A DNA stretch of 5,681 nt, from assembly GCA_012512355.1 (NCBI GenBank), contig JAAZEI010000116.1:1-5681 (forward strand). The letters run 5' to 3'. The translations under genes and the position numbers were made by a program. Of the stretch, positions 5,165-5,681 are shown piece by piece (the stretch's first letter is position 1; each line of letters starts with the position of its first letter). The notes beneath the pieces were generated by a model, which was not told the origin of the DNA, did not search any database, and worked only from the letters and a program-made list of their open reading frames with translations. Source of the DNA: Clostridiales bacterium (GTDB lineage: Bacteria > Bacillota > Clostridia > Christensenellales > Aristaeellaceae).

Positions 5165-5681
5165 TTAGTACAGCGCCAAATATTCTTCCAGTGCCAGATT
5201 GTGCTCTTCCATAAAACGCGCATGGTCTTCCCCGACAAAACGCACATGCCAGGGCTCTGCACTAAAGCCCGTGATATCTTCTTTATTAGCCGTATATCGA
5301 ATAATAAATCCATATTCAAAGCAGTGATCCTCAAGCCAGATTGCCTGTTTTGTATCGCCAAAGTAATAACCTGGTACTGTCAAGTCAAAAGCAAGGCCAG
5401 TATGGTGCTCGGAGAATCCCGGCAAGGCAGCGTGGCGTTCAGCTGCTTTTTTCGCACTTTCAAGGCTCAACTGCTCATCTCGAATAAGGTTTTGTACTTC
5501 AAGATCAAACAACTCCTGCTGTCGATTAAATGTTCGGTACCCTTCGCTGACTTGCCAAACTTCAAGCCCGTCAGATTTTGCAGCCTGTATCATTTTCACG
5601 AGAGCTTCGACGGCGGTTTTATCGCCCTTCACCTTGGGGTCTTTCAAAATAATAAAATTCTGTGGCACTATGCTGCTAAGC
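5165..5681 (-). CDS. M15-family (VanY-like) D,D-carboxypeptidase, 5' end beyond the window
   Basis: A zinc metallopeptidase of the LAS/VanY type, which trims the terminal D-Ala from peptidoglycan stem peptides, normally outside the membrane. Numbering from a GTG at 5668, the family motifs are complete: SEGYR (41-45), SEHHTGLAFD (86-95) with zinc ligands H88 and D95, and EPWH (138-141) with catalytic E138 and zinc ligand H141, then VRFVG. The frame stays open upstream of that GTG (reading LSSIV) to the window edge, and no ribosome site can be seen, so the true start and any signal peptide or membrane anchor lie outside. Family members usually have a further N-terminal portion before the IILKDP-like strand. 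The C-terminus is complete and followed by a strong terminator. No vanA/B-type neighbours are visible, so a housekeeping cell-wall role is more likely than glycopeptide resistance. Confidence 0.9.
   Translation of the reverse strand, partial: LSSIVPQNFIILKDPKVKGDKTAVEALVKMIQAAKSDGLEVWQVSEGYRTFNRQQELFDLEVQNLIRDEQLSLESAKKAAERHAALPGFSEHHTGLAFDLTVPGYYFGDTKQAIWLEDHCFEYGFIIRYTANKEDITGFSAEPWHVRFVGEDHARFMEEHNLALEEYLALY

Noticed and set aside
5068..5361. Minus-strand frame of 97 codons overlapping the carboxypeptidase
   Set aside because: Out of frame with the intact M15 motifs and runs through the terminator.
5165..5681. Glycopeptide-resistance vanY
   Set aside because: Only the generic M15 peptidase motifs are visible, with no van ligase, dehydrogenase or VanX gene nearby, so resistance should not be inferred.

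Overview
The window looks like a chromosomal, origin-proximal segment of a low-to-mid-GC Bacillota (Firmicutes) genome. The support is the firmicute-type RlmH (GGSLGL motif, YHK C-terminus), RecF beside a cluster of DnaA boxes, a firmicute-style degenerate Ser/Thr kinase, and strong sigma-A-like promoters with AAGGAG-type ribosome sites. I cannot name the genus. An Erysipelotrichia-like or related lineage is only a guess. No mobile element, CRISPR array, tRNA or rRNA is visible.

Layout. Bases 1-429 contain no gene. They are AT-rich and carry at least four DnaA boxes (two perfect, two with one mismatch), all in the same orientation, plus a nested palindrome. This is a good oriC candidate, or part of one. 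A clear promoter (TTGAAA, 17 bp, TATACT; 430-458) then drives a tightly packed plus-strand operon: a HAD-superfamily phosphatase (523-1197), rlmH (1179-1652) and recF (1652-2752). Each gene overlaps the next, so the three are probably translationally coupled. dnaA, dnaN and gyrB are not inside the window.

After a 33-bp convergent gap, the minus strand carries a second transcription unit: a MATE efflux transporter (3622-4986) followed by a degenerate protein-kinase-like gene (2786-3625), joined by a 4-bp ATGA overlap. Its promoter (TTGACG, 17 bp, TATTCT) is visible at 5017-5045, and a perfect 6-3-6 inverted repeat covers the -10 element, which suggests repression. Upstream of it, also on the minus strand, is the 3' part of an M15-family (VanY-like) D,D-carboxypeptidase that runs off the right edge. 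It ends in a well-formed intrinsic terminator (5112-5141).

Taken together, the left half holds chromosome replication, recombination and ribosome maturation functions, and the right half holds cell-wall and export accessory functions. Most genes are ordinary. The least ordinary items are the kinase-like protein (unusual residues at its metal-binding motif, a 9-A run in the gene, and coupling to a transporter), the operator-like repeat on the MATE promoter, and the architecture of the candidate origin.
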